This document shows, piece by piece, positions 62,314 through 64,000 of a stretch of DNA of 64,000 nucleotides. Under the pieces are notes generated by a model. It had not been told where the DNA came from. It searched no databases and saw only the letters and a list, made by a program, of their open reading frames with translations. Each line of letters begins with the position of its first letter. Positions within the stretch are counted from its first letter, which is position 1. Source of the DNA: an uncultured Chitinophagaceae bacterium (GTDB lineage Bacteria > Bacteroidota > Bacteroidia > Chitinophagales > Chitinophagaceae); the NCBI GenBank assembly GCA_937862815.1, contig CALMED010000002.1, forward strand, positions 434,001 to 498,000, given 5' to 3'. The translations under genes were made by a program, and so were the position numbers.

Positions 62314-63582
62314 ATGGTAGACGTAATTCTGGGCCTCCAGTGGGGCGACGAAGGCAAAGGCAAGATTGTAGACTTTTTTGCACCCCGCTACGAAGTCATT
62401 GCCCGCTTCCAGGGCGGACCCAACGCCGGGCATACCCTGTACGTGAACGGCGAAAAAGTGGTGCTGCACCAGATACCCAGCGGTATCTTTCATAAAGGCA
62501 TCATCAACCTGATTGGCAATGGCGTGGTGCTGGACCCGGTTACCCTGAAGAAAGAGTGCGAAAAAGTGGCCGGCATGGGCGTGGACGTAAAAACGAACCT
62601 TTTCATTGCTAATCGTACCAACATCATCGTACCCACTCACCGGGCACTCGACAAGGCGGCAGAGCTGGCCAAAGGCGACGAAAAAATCGGGTCCACCCTC
62701 AAGGGAATCGGGCCCGCTTACATGGATAAAACCGGCCGAAACGCCCTGCGGGTGGGCGACCTGCTCCGCAGTGATTTTGAAGAAGCGTACGGTAAACTCC
62801 GTAACAAGCACCTTCAGCTGCTGGGTAACTACGATTTCTCCGAAGACATTTCCCAGTGGGAAGCCGAGTTCTTTGAAGCGGTTGCCTTCCTCAAAGAGCT
62901 CAACATTGTGAACGGAGAATACTTTATCAACCAACAGTTGCAGGAGGGCAAACGGGTGCTGGCCGAAGGTGCCCAGGGCAGCATGCTGGATGTTGATTTT
63001 GGCACCTTCCCCTTTGTAACTTCTTCCAATACGATCTCTGCCGGCGTATGTACCGGCCTGGGCATTTCACCCAAACAGATCGGCGAAATCATCGGCGTCA
63101 CCAAGGCTTACTGCACCCGCGTGGGCAGCGGACCCTTCCCCACCGAACTCTTTGACTCCACTGGCGATGAACTCCGGAAAATCGGGCACGAATTTGGTGC
63201 CACTACGGGGCGCCCCCGTCGTTGCGGGTGGATGGACCTGGTGGCCTTACGCTTTGCCTGCATGATCAACGGGGTGACCCAGATCGTGATGACCAAGGCC
63301 GACGTGCTGGATTCCTTCAAGGAATTACAGGTGTGTACCTCCTACCTGCACAATGGCACCGAGACGCAGGAAGTGCCTTACCAGATGAGCCAGGCCGACC
63401 TGGTGCCTGTTTACCAGCGTTTTAGCGGCTGGAGCCGGCCGGTGGCCACCTGTACATCGCTGGACGAACTGCCTGCGGAAATGAACACCTACCTGGCTTT
63501 TATTCACCAGTACCTGGGCGTGGAAGTGCGGTATGTATCCAACGGCCCGGGCCGGGACCAGATCCTGTATCCCCAGCTGTAA
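62314..63582 (+). CDS. purA: Adenylosuccinate synthetase
   Basis: Catalyses the GTP-dependent first step from IMP to AMP. The 422-residue protein starts VDVILGLQWGDEGKGKIVD, with the P-loop-like GDEGKGK and GGPNAGHTLYVNG, followed by STLKGIGPAYMDK, EGAQGSMLDVDFGTFPFVTSSN and TTGRPRRCGWMDLVAL. It has the usual length. (p)ppGpp inhibits this enzyme in other bacteria, so its place next to a RelA/SpoT gene is fitting. Confidence 0.96.
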   Translation: MVDVILGLQWGDEGKGKIVDFFAPRYEVIARFQGGPNAGHTLYVNGEKVVLHQIPSGIFHKGIINLIGNGVVLDPVTLKKECEKVAGMGVDVKTNLFIANRTNIIVPTHRALDKAAELAKGDEKIGSTLKGIGPAYMDKTGRNALRVGDLLRSDFEEAYGKLRNKHLQLLGNYDFSEDISQWEAEFFEAVAFLKELNIVNGEYFINQQLQEGKRVLAEGAQGSMLDVDFGTFPFVTSSNTISAGVCTGLGISPKQIGEIIGVTKAYCTRVGSGPFPTELFDSTGDELRKIGHEFGATTGRPRRCGWMDLVALRFACMINGVTQIVMTKADVLDSFKELQVCTSYLHNGTETQEVPYQMSQADLVPVYQRFSGWSRPVATCTSLDELPAEMNTYLAFIHQYLGVEVRYVSNGPGRDQILYPQL

Positions 63583-63665
63583 ACGGCACACCTGCAGGTT
63601 TTAAAAAAAAAAGTTTGGTCATTTAAAAAAGCCGTTGAAATTTTACACCACAAGTTTGATCAGCT

Positions 63666-64000
63666 ATGGCAAAGTCAATCAAAAAAGCAAATCCGGTTTC
63701 CGCTTCCAAAAAGGAAGAAGTGAATAAACCCGCGCCCAAACCGAAAAAGCAACAGGAAGAGGAGGAAGAAGACGATGATCCTGAAAGCGAAGAGGAGTCT
63801 GTTGTAACCAAAGGAGGCAAGGTGGCAGCCACCCGCTCCAAAGCATCCGAAGACGACGAGGAGGAAGAGGCGGAGGAAGAGGACGACGATTGGAACAAGA
63901 GTGAAGACGATGATTACGATCCCGATTTTGAAGAGTTCGATCTTCCCAAATCCAAAGGGAAAAGCGGCGGCAAGAAAAAAGGCGAAGAGGAAGATGATGA
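63666..64000 (+). CDS. Acidic, Lys/Asp/Glu-rich protein (3' end outside window)
   Basis: The first 111 residues of a gene that runs off the right edge. After a basic start (MAKSIKKANPVSASKK) the sequence alternates long Glu/Asp blocks with Lys-Pro-Ser segments, and shows DDDYDPDFEEFDLPKSKG, which recurs as a pattern in acidic proteins encoded after purA in Bacteroidota, as I recall. It is predicted to be disordered. The function is unknown; it may bind basic partners such as ribosomal or nucleoid proteins. It starts 83 bases after purA, and ATG 63666 is the only good start. Confidence 0.7.
   Translation, partial: MAKSIKKANPVSASKKEEVNKPAPKPKKQQEEEEEDDDPESEEESVVTKGGKVAATRSKASEDDEEEEAEEEDDDWNKSEDDDYDPDFEEFDLPKSKGKSGGKKKGEEEDD

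Overview
The window looks like a chromosomal stretch of a Bacteroidota bacterium, most likely of the Chitinophagaceae type; the family-level placement is inference. The signs are the type IX secretion genes porT and porX, a fused lpxC-fabZ, menaquinone-type ubiE, SusC-like N-terminal domains on a TonB receptor, many TAnnTTTG promoter elements and few strong Shine-Dalgarno sites. By eye, roughly the first 8.4 kb is AT-rich (near 40% GC) and the rest is clearly GC-richer (mid-50s), with the switch inside the CobW-like gene.

Layout. 1-4.2 kb: the decayed 3' end of a tricorn-type S41 protease gene, a strongly structured non-coding segment, a lipoprotein and a PhoA-type alkaline phosphatase. 4.3-11.8 kb: a probable zinc homeostasis locus, with a LolD-like ATPase and an FtsX-like permease carrying a His-rich loop, a DUF3299-like protein, a palindrome-controlled unit (two tiny proteins, a MerC-domain protein, a COG0523 GTPase), a ZnuD-like TonB receptor and its lipoprotein. 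11.8-28 kb: a beta-barrel protein, DUF2721, DUF983, an ABC exporter, a glycosyltransferase, then a minus-strand run pyrC / MutS-like / nitrilase-like / amine oxidase / yifB, a RemB/Wzi-like outer membrane protein, porT-ubiE and engB.

28-32 kb: an OmpR-type response regulator and a cluster of one Xre regulator with three DUF2975-type membrane proteins, the middle one greatly enlarged. 32-45.5 kb: a GroES-like protein, a HerA-like ATPase, recQ, a copper P-type ATPase, tsaE-ald, and the lipid A operon (HD hydrolase, lpxD, lpxC/fabZ, lpxA, ABC ATPase). 45.6-50.8 kb: porX, a small conserved protein, an MBL hydrolase, a ComEA-like protein and an acyl-CoA dehydrogenase behind a TetR-like operator. 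50.9-57.5 kb: a POT peptide transporter, a 57-residue protein, and the proteostasis group clpX, clpP, clpP, tig, with tRNA-Leu(UAG). 57.6-64 kb: an Xre regulator, small lipoprotein/membrane genes, a spoT/relA gene whose conserved N-terminus has no normal start codon, purA, and an acidic protein cut by the window edge.

The best candidates for something new are the two tiny coupled proteins under an 8-3-8 palindrome in the zinc locus, and the Xre plus three-DUF2975 cluster, which has a similar 8-3-8 palindrome upstream. No CRISPR array, rRNA, prophage or intact transposase was seen.
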